A program made the translations under genes and the position numbers. The notes under the pieces were generated by a model. That model saw nothing but the letters and a program-made list of their open reading frames with translations, searched no databases and was not told the DNA's origin. From Spirochaetes bacterium ADurb.Bin110 (GTDB taxonomy: Bacteria; Spirochaetota; Spirochaetia; Treponematales; Rectinemataceae), in the NCBI GenBank assembly GCA_002070755.1, contig MWDY01000213.1, positions 1 to 33,503 on the forward strand: DNA of 33,503 bases, read 5' to 3'. Of this stretch, positions 8,353 to 16,907 are shown in pieces (within the stretch, counting starts at the first letter, position 1; the number at the start of each line of letters is the position of its first letter).

Positions 8353-9354
8353 TTATTGCTTTTTATAGGAGGCCTTAAATGCCTCAAGCGCATTGATTTC
8401 TTTTATCCAATCTGCGTTATTGCCATATGCTGCTGTAATAACCTTTTTTGCATTCTCTCTAAATGGTGTTAGATCTGGTTCCACTATATTCATCCCTTTT
8501 GATTTGAGGAACGCTAGCCCATCAACAGTGCTCTTATTGATTCTTTCTTCAATCACTGGCCGATATTTTGTAAGAGCAGCAGTTATAATATCCCTCTGTT
8601 CTTGGGTTAGGCTTTGCCAGATCATTTCCGAGACATGAACGGTCCCCATGTGGACAGAATGCTTAGTTAGAATCAATGTATTTTGAACCTCATAGAATTT
8701 TTGTGCGATTATTGTCGGAATGGGATTTTCTTGACCTGCAACAACGCCAGTCTGCAAAGCCATATAGAGCTCAGCAAAATTGATAGGAACCGGGCTTCCA
8801 CCCAAGGCAGCTATTACCGTTTTGGAAACCGGAGTATCCATGCATCGTATTGCTTTGCCTGTCAAATCTTTCGGAGTTTTTACAACTATATTATTAGTAG
8901 TCAAGTTTCGGTCGCCAAAATACCATACATCCAGAGTTCTTACTCCAGACTTTTTTCTAATGTCATCAAAGATTCTTTGCCCCGCAGGGGACTCAAAATA
9001 TGCATAACCTTGTGCTGCATCATCAAATGCATAGGGAAGTGACATAACCTGCACAGGATCATAAAAAGATGCCAAAATACTTGGACCAGAGGTTTCAAGC
9101 GCTAAAGAACCAGTTCTCAGCATATCAATAGCCTGGGCCTGAGTGCCTAACACACCGGCTGGATAGATGGTAACCTTTAGTGTTCCATTGGAATTCTTCT
9201 CAATTTCTTCAGCGATTAGCCTGGATACATCTGTCCATGGATGACCATCGGGCTCTGGTTGATACCATTTGAGCTCAACAACTTTTGAAGGCGGTGCGGC
9301 AAAAACAGATGCTGCTATAATTATACCTAGAAACGAAAACAACAGTCTCTTCAT
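8353..9354 (-). CDS. dctP: TRAP transporter periplasmic solute-binding protein (DctP family)
   Basis: A 333-residue secreted binding protein. It has a clear signal peptide (Lys-Arg, then a hydrophobic stretch to FAA near residue 20) and the mature DctP fold: GHPW (37-40), IYPAGVLGTQAQAIDMLRTG (63-82), a central segment with DLTGKAIRC whose arginine 170 matches the family's carboxylate-binding arginine, and ALQTGVVAGQENP (199-211). It captures the substrate in the periplasm and hands it to the two permeases. GGGAGG lies seven bases before the ATG. This is the first gene of the operon and is preceded by a consensus promoter with an embedded operator. Retention of the arginine supports an acidic substrate. 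Confidence 0.95.
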   Translation of the reverse strand: MKRLLFSFLGIIIAASVFAAPPSKVVELKWYQPEPDGHPWTDVSRLIAEEIEKNSNGTLKVTIYPAGVLGTQAQAIDMLRTGSLALETSGPSILASFYDPVQVMSLPYAFDDAAQGYAYFESPAGQRIFDDIRKKSGVRTLDVWYFGDRNLTTNNIVVKTPKDLTGKAIRCMDTPVSKTVIAALGGSPVPINFAELYMALQTGVVAGQENPIPTIIAQKFYEVQNTLILTKHSVHMGTVHVSEMIWQSLTQEQRDIITAALTKYRPVIEERINKSTVDGLAFLKSKGMNIVEPDLTPFRENAKKVITAAYGNNADWIKEINALEAFKASYKKQ

Positions 9355-9424
9355 AAATGCCTCCCTATCGCCCTTTTGTGGCGATGATTATCATAAAGTA
9401 CAGACCTGCATGAAATATAGAGTT

Positions 9425-9453
9425 ATTTTAAGGCAGCAAACGTTTACTGTCAA
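9425..9453 (-). promoter_or_regulatory. Sigma-70-type promoter of the TRAP/amino-sugar operon
   Basis: On the minus strand TTGACA (9453-9448) and TAAAAT (9430-9425) are separated by exactly 17 bases. This is a near-consensus promoter about 70 bases upstream of the binding-protein start codon. The spacer is filled by the LacI-type operator, so repressor binding would block polymerase directly. Confidence 0.75.
9434..9449. promoter_or_regulatory. LacI-family operator palindrome
   Basis: CAGCAAACGTTTACTG is a 16-bp inverted repeat with one mismatched pair around a central CG, the layout typical of LacI/GalR operators. It lies between the -35 and -10 of the operon promoter and in the gap between the operon and the divergent regulator gene. 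The regulator at 9634 is the natural candidate to bind it. Confidence 0.75.
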
Positions 9454-9572
9454 GAAAAATTCGCATATTATTATTTCTTGATAATATATTTCTTGTTTAA
9501 CTTTAATTTTCATATTAATCTCGAAAACCAAATAAAAATTTTCTATTAAAATATCTATTTATTTTCTATATT

Positions 9573-9601
9573 TTGATATTTTCTATATAAATTCCTATAG
9601 A
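9573..9601 (+). promoter_or_regulatory. Candidate promoter of the LacI-family regulator
   Basis: TTGATA (9573-9578) and TATAGA (9596-9601) are spaced by 17 bases, within a very AT-rich stretch (about 9475-9600). It would start transcription about 25 bases before the regulator's ATG. The AT-rich context makes chance matches likely, so this is less sure than the divergent promoter. Confidence 0.45.
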
Positions 9602-9633
9602 ATTATGCTAAGGTAATAAACCTAGAGATTCAT

Positions 9634-10713
9634 ATGGCAAATCAAGATCAGATGAAAAGAAGCAATAATAATAACAAAGCAACTATTGTCGACGTCGCAA
9701 TCGCCGCTAGCACCTCGACTGCAACGGCTTCAAGAGTTCTCAGTGGCAGTAATTACCCTGTAGGAACTGAGACACGCAAACGAGTTATGGATGCGGCGAA
9801 AAAGGTCGGATATACACCAAATCTTATTGCCAAAATGCTCAGAACTAACACCAATGATGCAATTGGCATCATTACTCCCACATTTCAGAATCCTTTCTAT
9901 ATCGAAATCATTCAGGGCATTTCGGAGCGCGCTATTTCCTGTGGTTATGCTCCATTGGCTTTCAGTTCGCAGCGCAACCCTATTCTTGAACGCACCCTTA
10001 TTGAACAAATGCTGCGGAAACGCATTATGGGCTTGATGATAGCATCCGTCGACACTACATCTAAATCGATCCAGCATTATATGCTCAAGGGAGGGAAAGT
10101 CTGCTTATTTGAGTCTAATTTTGAAGATCTTGATTCTTATATTCTTGCAAAAACAGATATGCTTGAATCGGGGCGAATTGCAATGAAATATCTATTATCG
10201 ATGGGTCATCGCAATATTGCCATCGCTACGACTCCATTAAAAAAACAAACTCGGGCTCAAACTCTCATGGGATGCCGAATTGCCCTTAATGAAAGTAAAC
10301 TTGATCTCTTAGAAGAAGATATCATAATAGCCCAATATGAAAAGGAGCTCAAAGATGGTTTATATGAATTCGAAATTGGTAAAGAAATGGTTCGAGATCT
10401 TCTTAATCGCAAAAAGAAATATAGTGCTATATTGGCCATTAATGATCTTATTGCATGTGGTATCGTAAATAAATTAAAAATAGAAGGAATTGATGTTCCC
10501 AATGAGATTTCCGTCATAGGTTTGGATGATATCCCATTATCTTCCATGATTACCCCTGCGCTTACAACTGTCCACATGCCTTCCTATGTGCTGGGACAAA
10601 AAGCTTGTCAGATGATGGTCGATGCTCTGGAAAATGATAAGCAGACTATTGGTTTGTCATTATCCATCCATTCTAAACTGGTAATACGTGATTCAGTAAT
10701 CAAGATATCTTAA
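9634..10713 (+). CDS. LacI-family transcriptional regulator
   Basis: A 359-residue repressor with an N-terminal helix-turn-helix (TIVDVAIAASTSTATASRVL, about residues 17-36), a hinge region near GYTPNLIAKMLR, and a periplasmic-binding-protein-like sensor domain (IGIITPTFQNPFYIEIIQGI onwards; MGHRNIAIAT, AILAINDLIACGI, SVIGLDDIPLSSMITPALTTV). The unusual feature is a hydrophilic Asn-rich leader of about 15 residues before the helix-turn-helix. The gene is divergent from the TRAP operon, with a palindromic operator between them. It therefore probably represses that operon until a pathway sugar or sugar phosphate binds. The ribosome site before the ATG is weak (TAGAG). Confidence 0.92.
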   Translation: MANQDQMKRSNNNNKATIVDVAIAASTSTATASRVLSGSNYPVGTETRKRVMDAAKKVGYTPNLIAKMLRTNTNDAIGIITPTFQNPFYIEIIQGISERAISCGYAPLAFSSQRNPILERTLIEQMLRKRIMGLMIASVDTTSKSIQHYMLKGGKVCLFESNFEDLDSYILAKTDMLESGRIAMKYLLSMGHRNIAIATTPLKKQTRAQTLMGCRIALNESKLDLLEEDIIIAQYEKELKDGLYEFEIGKEMVRDLLNRKKKYSAILAINDLIACGIVNKLKIEGIDVPNEISVIGLDDIPLSSMITPALTTVHMPSYVLGQKACQMMVDALENDKQTIGLSLSIHSKLVIRDSVIKIS

Positions 10714-10767
10714 ACGCTTAATTCTTTCCTATATATCGCAAAATGTCGCCAATTCATGCTTGCTACC

Positions 10768-11415
10768 CTATGGCGCTTGGTTATTTATAGTTAGGTTGCT
10801 TATGACATGCTTGCACAACATACTACTATGCTTTTTATTTGGCTCTTCAAGCTTCTTTGTGGTAGTCTCTACAATCTGTACTCGAATGAGCAGCTCACGG
10901 GCTTTTGCCTCTGGATTCTTCACAATGATGAACCGTCGCTCTGTTGCCTTTCCTTCATCGATGAGTACATCCTTGATCTCTAGCCCATTTTCTAGCCTTC
11001 TAAAGCGTCCTTTGCGGTGGAGCGCTTCTACTATAGTACCCTCACGACCGACTTTGAGCTTCTCTCCAATGATATAGTCCCCACACTCCTGTAGGAGAAT
11101 CCTTCTATTGTCCGCGCTATTGAAGCCTGCATCCTCGACCATGATCACATGCCCAAGATTCCACTCTCCCAGGTCTTCTTTTACTTGTTCCACAATCGTC
11201 TGGTCACTGGTATTACCTGGAAATACCCAACAGCGTAGAGGAATACCTTGCCTCGTCACTGCAAAGGCAATCGAAACAAGTGGTAGTTCCGAGTGCCCAT
11301 CCTTACTGCTGCCTCGCCTTAAGAGCCCTGAACAAGCGCTATCTTCCTCAGTCTCAAAGTAGATGTTTGTGGTATCGAGAAAAATGAGGTCGACATCGAG
11401 CTTTGTATTCTGCCA
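10768..11415 (-). pseudogene. IS1634/IS4-type transposase fragment
   Basis: Minus-strand frame holding the middle of a DDE transposase. The first catalytic aspartate lies in LIFLDTTNIYFETEED, and the second in the strand HVIMVEDAGFNS that follows WVFPGNTSDQ. Then come GDYIIGEKLK and the RRFIIVKNPEKA-like region. The frame closes at 10768 before the C-terminal catalytic glutamate region. The N-terminal third is missing because homology ends near 11415, where an unrelated plus-strand relic begins. It is a dead fragment. Confidence 0.8.
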
Positions 11416-11444
11416 CAGTTGGTGATAACATTCCGGTTTCAGTT

Positions 11445-11959
11445 CAGACTAAATGCGGAAGATTTAAACCGACCTCGACACCGTTATACCAAAAGTATTA
11501 CGATATCAGCATAACCCCTGAACGCGGGATATCGATTATCTCAAAACAATACGCGATTACAGAGGTTGAGAAAAACTATGGCTGCTTTGCCCTTATGTCC
11601 AATGATATTAAAGATCCTATCGATGCCCTCGTAATCTATAGGTTAAAGGAACTTGCGGAGAAGGCGTTTCATAATCTCAAAGAACGGCTGAATATGCGAC
11701 GCACCTCGGTTTCGTCGCAGCAAAACCTTGAAGGTAAGCTCTTTGCGCAATTCCGGGCATTGATATGCCTTTCGTATATCACAAAGCAATGAGCGATCAG
11801 AAGCTCTATAAAACAATGACAATGCAAGAACTTATCGATGACCTCGACATTATTGAATGTTTTGGGCATTCTGGCCACAGAACACACTGTGGTGAGATTT
11901 CCAAGAAGCAAAAACTACTTTACGCTGCGTTAGGCGTAGAAGCTCCTTCATTGGTATAA
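11445..11959 (+). pseudogene. Transposase C-terminal fragment with a frameshift
   Basis: The plus-strand frame reads NYGCFALMSNDIKDPIDAL, YRLKELAEKAFHNLKERLNM and GKLFAQFRALICLSYI, which is the C-terminal catalytic region of an IS4/IS1634-type transposase with the third acidic residue in the KELAEKAFHNLK helix. Near 11785-11795 the frame is broken. The continuation, YKTMTMQELIDDLDIIECF and GEISKKQKLLYAALGV, lies in another frame and ends at 11959 as such proteins do. The N-terminal two thirds are absent. It probably comes from a different IS copy than the neighbouring minus-strand relic. Confidence 0.75.
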
Positions 11960-11992
11960 ATGTTTGGGGAATTCAGGATGTATGAAGGATGA

Positions 11993-14410
11993 TTGAAGGA
12001 TATGCGAATAGCGAGCAAAATGACCAAAAGGCGGAGAGCTTGTAAAAGCCCTCTCGAAACCCTTGCGAAAGAGCCCGATAAAATGCCTAGTAACGACGGA
12101 AAAATCTATTTTTGTCCTCGATTCCATGTGAATTTCTATCATTCCTATCGAGGCGATACGCCGGATGAACGCGGCTTTGGCAAGGATATCCGCGTTATTC
12201 GCTCGATTCTTGATAGCCTCGATATGCTTTTCAAAGAGGGAATCGAGGTTAAATGTGCGTGGGATTTCGATAACGCATTCACCCTGGGGAACATTTTGCC
12301 CCGATTTGCACCAGATATCATTGAGCGGATCAAGGCAAGGACGCTCGAAGGCATTGATGAGATCGAGCTCATGTCCTGGAACAATGGGCTTCTAGCCGCG
12401 CATACACCGGAGGAGCTCAACTGTGCGCTTTCATGGGCTATTTCTGCGCCCGATGGTTCAGGGGCGCTTCAGATCTTCGGTTCGTATGTGCCGATTGCGC
12501 GGCCGCAAGAATGCATGTTCACACAATCGCATATCGATATCTACCGCAATGTAGGGATTGAAGCTGTCTCGCTGTATTATAGCGCGATTCCCTTCAATGC
12601 GTTTGGTTCATTTATTCCTGAGCTGTCTGCGCAAAAGCGATATAATCCTCTCACACTCAAAAATCCGGCAACAGGGTCGTCGATTCGCCTCATCCCTGCC
12701 ATCAATCAGGGTGACCTGGCCGAATATTTTTTTAGCGCGGCACGCATGCTCAAGGCGATTCGCACCGAACAGCTGAGCGAGCCTCGGCAAGATGCCAAGC
12801 AAGGCGCGCACAGCATTGACTATGGAATTGATTACAGCATTGATTTGCAGGGCGAATCCATGAGCGCTTCCAAAGGCGCGAGCCAGCCCATCGATATGCT
12901 TGTGGTACTCGATATGGATGCGGACGATACGTTCTGGGCAGGTTTTGTGCCACGTTTTTCGCGTCGATTTGTGCCATCGTTCGGTGGACTTTATTCGCTT
13001 ATTAAAAGCATCGCGCGTTTGCCCTTCGTTGGTTTTGAGCGCCCTTGGGAATACCTCAAAACTCATCCCGATAGAGGAGAGATTTCGATAGGCCAAGACA
13101 TGGCGGATGGCGCTTTCGATGGCTATTCATCCTGGTCAGAAAAATATGAGAACTATGAGATTTGGTCGATTATCGCTAAGGCGCGAGCACGATGGGAAGC
13201 GGCGAAGGATATGATCGCAGCTCGAGGTCTGTCAAACGATGCGCCCTTGGCCGCGCTTGTCCAAGAAGCAATGCAAGCGCGGCTTCGTGCGTTGTCTACG
13301 ACCCATTTTGGACTTGCTGCTCCCGTAATGAACGCGAAGCGTCTAGAAAAGGCCCGAGAGGCCGCGAATCGAGCGCTCGAGTGTACAGAGGCGTTGTATC
13401 GCGCAGTGAAGCATGAATGCACGGATGAATATACAGAGGCCCCAAAATACATAGGAGCCAAGGCGAACCTTTTTAAAAGCCCGGAGGTGCGACAAGCCTC
13501 GCGACAACCATTCGCTTTTGCAATTGACCAAAGCTGTGATGGACAGCTCACGCTTGAACCAGACCTTTACGGCCTGATACGGCTTGCGCGCGGGCCGCAC
13601 ACGGTGCCTATCTGCGCACCATGGGTTGAATATGGTCATCGAATTTGCAATTCGCGCAAAATTAATGTAAAGTTTGACGCGAGGAACTATGAGGCACATG
13701 GAATAGTTCCTCTATCGCACAAAAGAGCAACGATCGAATGGCGCCGGACCGCCAGGATGCTCAGCGCCGATCTGGTTAGCTTCTATCTTCATGTGCAGTA
13801 TCCGCCAACTCCTCACCGCGGTTATAACCCAAAAAAGGCGGTGCTGCTCGGCCGAACATGGGACGCGCGGTGGCAACAGGTTGCCCCTTTTGAGATCATC
13901 GCATTTGAGAACGTGTCGCTTTCAACTATAATTCATGTGTGGAAAGAGGATTTTGCCGGCGCCATTATGTGCTATTCGCTTGATTATGTGGGCTATGGCC
14001 GAAATCGCTATCTTGCGGACATCAATAACCAGCTTACTCCCCAATGGCTTGCGCTCAGCGACGGGGTTCATGGGATTTTAGTTGCTCAGACGCCAGAACA
14101 AACCACGCAAGGACCCTTATCCCAAACCTTTCAGCCTTTTCAGAGCTTTGCTTTCTGTCCATTACGGCAAGACCTACGGAGTGGCACCCAGCGAATATCT
14201 ATGTTCCCCTTTGGTGCGCTTTGGGGGCCACAATATCGATATCCGACAGCAGTAACAGGTCTTGGTCGCCTTGCGGCTATCTGTACCGCAGAACATCTGC
14301 ATTCGTCCGCGCCGTCGTGGGAAGGGGGAACGCTTGAAGCAAGCCTTCTTATCGCGCTCTATGAGGGCGATGCACCGCCAGAACGCCTTCTCGCAGAGCT
14401 GTGCGAGTAG
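11993..14410 (+). CDS. Large protein with a putative GH38/GH57-like glycosidase fold
   Basis: A protein of about 805 residues without a signal peptide, so cytoplasmic. The N-terminal part has features that recall the (beta/alpha)7 barrel of GH38/GH57-type enzymes: a first-strand histidine (FHVNFYHSYRG, 44-54), an acidic strand end (AWDFDNAF, 89-96) and a glycosidase-like ELMSWNNGLLAAHTPEEL (125-142). The C-terminal half looks beta-rich, as in alpha-mannosidases. I do not recognise a characterised family, so function is a weak inference, supported by the sugar symporter gene just behind it. The start is uncertain: TTG at 11993 sits four bases after AAGG, while the ATG at 12002 is in the same frame. 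Base composition is high (about 60% GC in one sampled line), unlike the amino-sugar operon. Confidence 0.7.
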   Translation: MKDMRIASKMTKRRRACKSPLETLAKEPDKMPSNDGKIYFCPRFHVNFYHSYRGDTPDERGFGKDIRVIRSILDSLDMLFKEGIEVKCAWDFDNAFTLGNILPRFAPDIIERIKARTLEGIDEIELMSWNNGLLAAHTPEELNCALSWAISAPDGSGALQIFGSYVPIARPQECMFTQSHIDIYRNVGIEAVSLYYSAIPFNAFGSFIPELSAQKRYNPLTLKNPATGSSIRLIPAINQGDLAEYFFSAARMLKAIRTEQLSEPRQDAKQGAHSIDYGIDYSIDLQGESMSASKGASQPIDMLVVLDMDADDTFWAGFVPRFSRRFVPSFGGLYSLIKSIARLPFVGFERPWEYLKTHPDRGEISIGQDMADGAFDGYSSWSEKYENYEIWSIIAKARARWEAAKDMIAARGLSNDAPLAALVQEAMQARLRALSTTHFGLAAPVMNAKRLEKAREAANRALECTEALYRAVKHECTDEYTEAPKYIGAKANLFKSPEVRQASRQPFAFAIDQSCDGQLTLEPDLYGLIRLARGPHTVPICAPWVEYGHRICNSRKINVKFDARNYEAHGIVPLSHKRATIEWRRTARMLSADLVSFYLHVQYPPTPHRGYNPKKAVLLGRTWDARWQQVAPFEIIAFENVSLSTIIHVWKEDFAGAIMCYSLDYVGYGRNRYLADINNQLTPQWLALSDGVHGILVAQTPEQTTQGPLSQTFQPFQSFAFCPLRQDLRSGTQRISMFPFGALWGPQYRYPTAVTGLGRLAAICTAEHLHSSAPSWEGGTLEASLLIALYEGDAPPERLLAELCE

Positions 14411-14594
14411 TATTGCAGACAGCGCTAAAAAGGTAATGTAAAATCGATTTGATGAAACCGCCGCGCGATGTCGCACAATCATCGCCCGATCACCGCACAA
14501 TTGCATCGCACTTGATATATGAAGCACGATGCGCATAATGCGCGCGATGCGAGGCGTCATAGCTATTTTCAAAAGACAAGCAAGAAGGCAGATC

Positions 14595-16151
14595 ATGAAA
14601 GAAATAGATCATGTTAAACCCAGTGCCACACAGGCGCAATCTTTAGAGGGCGCGTCCGTGCAAGATTCAGTCTCCGCGGCCAGCTCTATATCCGCCGCCG
14701 AACGACCTGTTACTTTCAAAACCCTCATCGCCTATGGCGTTGGCGATATCTATGGAGGCGGCGCCTTCATGATTGTGAGCCTCTTTTATATGTTCTTTAT
14801 GACTGAGGTTGTGGGGCTCTCGCCTGCGCTTGCTGGTCTCGCACTTGGCATCGGCAAAGTGTGGGATGCCATCACCGATCCACTCATGGGCTATATTTCC
14901 GACCATACGCGCTCGCGCTATGGCCGCAGGCGGGTATATTTCTTAGTGGGTATTGTACCGATCGCTCTTTCATTTATTATTATGTGGATTCGTATTCCGT
15001 CAGGCTCACAAATTGGCCTTTTCTTCTATTATCTCTTTGCCTATATCGTCTTTGATGCGGCGATCACCATGGTGATGACCCCTTATTCCGCGCTCGCGGC
15101 CGAGCTATCCGCGGATTACAAGGTGCGTAACCGCCTTTCGGGCGCGCGGCTTTTTTGTTCGGGCTTTTCCTCGCTTCTTGCTGCGACCGTACCAAGCATG
15201 ATCATCAATGCATATAAGGCGAATCCCGCGCAGGGCTACCTCATTATGTCGATCGTGTTCGGTATCTTGTTTGCGGTGCCGTGGATTTTTGTCTTTCTAG
15301 GGACTTGGGAGAATCCGCACCTTGCAAGCACTTCCGTGTCGCGCAATTTCATGAAGGAATTCTTAAGCATTTTCTCGAACAAATCCTTTCGGATTCATCT
15401 TTTGATGTATATTTTTGCCTACTCAGCGATGGATATGCTGATGGCGCTCTTTACGTATTATCTCACTTATTATTTGCAAAGGCCGAATATCTATTCGATT
15501 GCGATGGGCACGCTGATGATTGTGCAGCTTTTCATGATTCTCGTGTACACCAAGATCGCGAATACCAAAGGCAAGCGTTTTGCGTATATCCTTGGCATGT
15601 CGATCTTTCTTGCAGGTCTATTTGCAACTGTGATGCTCTCGCCTTTGACGCCATTGCTGTTGCTCGTACTTGTCTGTGCGGTGATCGGACTCGGTACCGC
15701 TGGCGCGGTCTATATCCCCTATGCAATTTTGCCCAATGTCATCGATGTTGATGAACTCATGACCGGCCAGCAGCGCTCTGGCGTCTATTCAGGCGCAATG
15801 ACATTAGCGCGCAAAGTAGTGCAAGGCGTCATTGTTATGCCGCTCATTGGATTTTTCCTCCAACTTGTGGGCTTTCAATCGAACCAAGCCCAGACCCCAG
15901 AAGTGCTCAACAAATTCCTTATATTTTTCCTTGTGGGGCCGAGCATTTTCCTCGTTTTAGGCATCGTCGTCGGAACAAAATTCGAACTCAGCCCAAAGAA
16001 TAGCGAAATCCTCGTCAAAGAGCTCGAGCGCCTTCGCGCCGGCGGAAAGAAGGAAGATGTCGATCCAGAGGTCAAGGCCATCTGCGAAAAGCTCACTGGC
16101 AGGCGCTATGAGGAATGTTGGGCGCATGAATTCAATGAAGACCGTGGATGA
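14595..16151 (+). CDS. GPH-family (MelB-like) sugar:cation symporter
   Basis: A 518-residue, 12-helix transporter of the glycoside-pentoside-hexuronide family within the major facilitator superfamily. The hallmark KVWDAITDPLMGYISD (88-103), followed by TRSRYGRRR, is intact and includes the aspartates that bind the coupling cation. Late family motifs are also seen (AVYIPYAILPNVIDVDE and RSGVYSGAMTLARKV). It imports a sugar or glycoside with sodium or protons. An ATG 66 bases upstream is in frame, but the one at 14595 has GAAGG at good spacing. A Ser/Ala-rich leader of about 38 residues before the first membrane segment is unusual. It follows the glycosidase-like gene after 184 bases, so the two probably handle the same oligosaccharide. 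Confidence 0.9.
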   Translation: MKEIDHVKPSATQAQSLEGASVQDSVSAASSISAAERPVTFKTLIAYGVGDIYGGGAFMIVSLFYMFFMTEVVGLSPALAGLALGIGKVWDAITDPLMGYISDHTRSRYGRRRVYFLVGIVPIALSFIIMWIRIPSGSQIGLFFYYLFAYIVFDAAITMVMTPYSALAAELSADYKVRNRLSGARLFCSGFSSLLAATVPSMIINAYKANPAQGYLIMSIVFGILFAVPWIFVFLGTWENPHLASTSVSRNFMKEFLSIFSNKSFRIHLLMYIFAYSAMDMLMALFTYYLTYYLQRPNIYSIAMGTLMIVQLFMILVYTKIANTKGKRFAYILGMSIFLAGLFATVMLSPLTPLLLLVLVCAVIGLGTAGAVYIPYAILPNVIDVDELMTGQQRSGVYSGAMTLARKVVQGVIVMPLIGFFLQLVGFQSNQAQTPEVLNKFLIFFLVGPSIFLVLGIVVGTKFELSPKNSEILVKELERLRAGGKKEDVDPEVKAICEKLTGRRYEECWAHEFNEDRG

Positions 16152-16262
16152 ACCAGTGCTGTGCGATTGCGCCAGGACCCTGTAATATTCTTCTTGATTG
16201 TCTTTAATAATTTTTTCGATGGGGAGATATTCGAATATTGGATTGTAGGTCATTAGGAGGAG

Positions 16263-16555
16263 AAGTGGTCTTTCTCGGACTTCCTTGAGCGACTCTTACA
16301 AGATGAAGTCGAACGGCGCGACTCCAAGCAGCTCTCGCGAAGGCTCATCAAATCGGGCCTCGCCGCCGAGAAGACCCTCGCGAACGCTACGAAAAGGCTT
16401 CGCCGATCATCACCTCAAACCGTAACTTCGGAGAGTGGCCCAGTGTATTCTCGAACCCACTTATGGGTTCTGCCGCCATGGACCGGCTCGTGCATCATGC
16501 GGTGAAATTCGTGATTGAAGATAAATCGTGCCGGGTTGAAAGTTATTCCGCTTAG
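16263..16555 (+). pseudogene. IS21 IstB-like ATPase relic with its middle deleted
   Basis: The first frame reads WSFSDFLERLLQDEVERRDS and LSRRLIKSGLAAEKTL, the N-terminal part of an IstB transposition helper. It then jumps to another frame reading RYEKASPIITSNRNFGEW, FSNPLMGSAAMDRLVHHAVK and VIEDKSCRV, the family's C-terminal part. The Walker A and B region between them is gone. The sequence is therefore a relic of about 290 bases, with a frame change near 16390. Confidence 0.75.
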
Positions 16556-16897
16556 CGCATTCTTTACTCAAGAAGCGTTGTTCGCTCCTGCAAATCTTTT
16601 TATCGGTATCATGAACACCGCGACTTCGGTAGGCATCACCGCAAGAATCCTCTCAGATAAAAAGAAAATGGACTCTCCGGAGGATGTCACCATTCTCGCC
16701 GCAGCCGTGTTCGATGATGTCCTTGGCATTATCTTCCTCAACCGAAATTTCTTATGTCATCCAGGATAAAACTAAGGTATTTTACGAGCTTTTCGTGCCC
16801 ATTTTCCTTAGGGTCGACTCTAGGTTCAGATATCGTGCGAGAAAAACTTCTTCATGCGACCTCGCGCGAGGAAGTTGCTCACATACTTGGCCTTTAG
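16540..16897 (+). pseudogene. Cation/proton antiporter relic
   Basis: A frame from about 16540 reads FIGIMNTATSVGITARILSD and VTILAAAVFDDVLGII, a strongly conserved membrane block of monovalent cation:proton antiporters with the ion-binding Asp-Asp pair. It stops at 16770. The next frame reads VFYELFVPIFL, also typical of that family, and a third frame reads GSDIVREKLLHATSREEVAHILGL to a stop at 16895. Three frames within 350 bases and the missing ends show a dead gene fused to the IstB relic. The origin of the last segment is not recognised. Confidence 0.65.
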
Positions 16898-16907
16898 TCT
16901 TTGTGCA

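Noticed and set aside
14411..14594. Repeated TCGCAC and GATGCG words between the glycosidase-like gene and the symporter as a regulatory array
   Set aside because: Spacing is irregular and the words are short in a GC-rich segment, so chance is a sufficient explanation.
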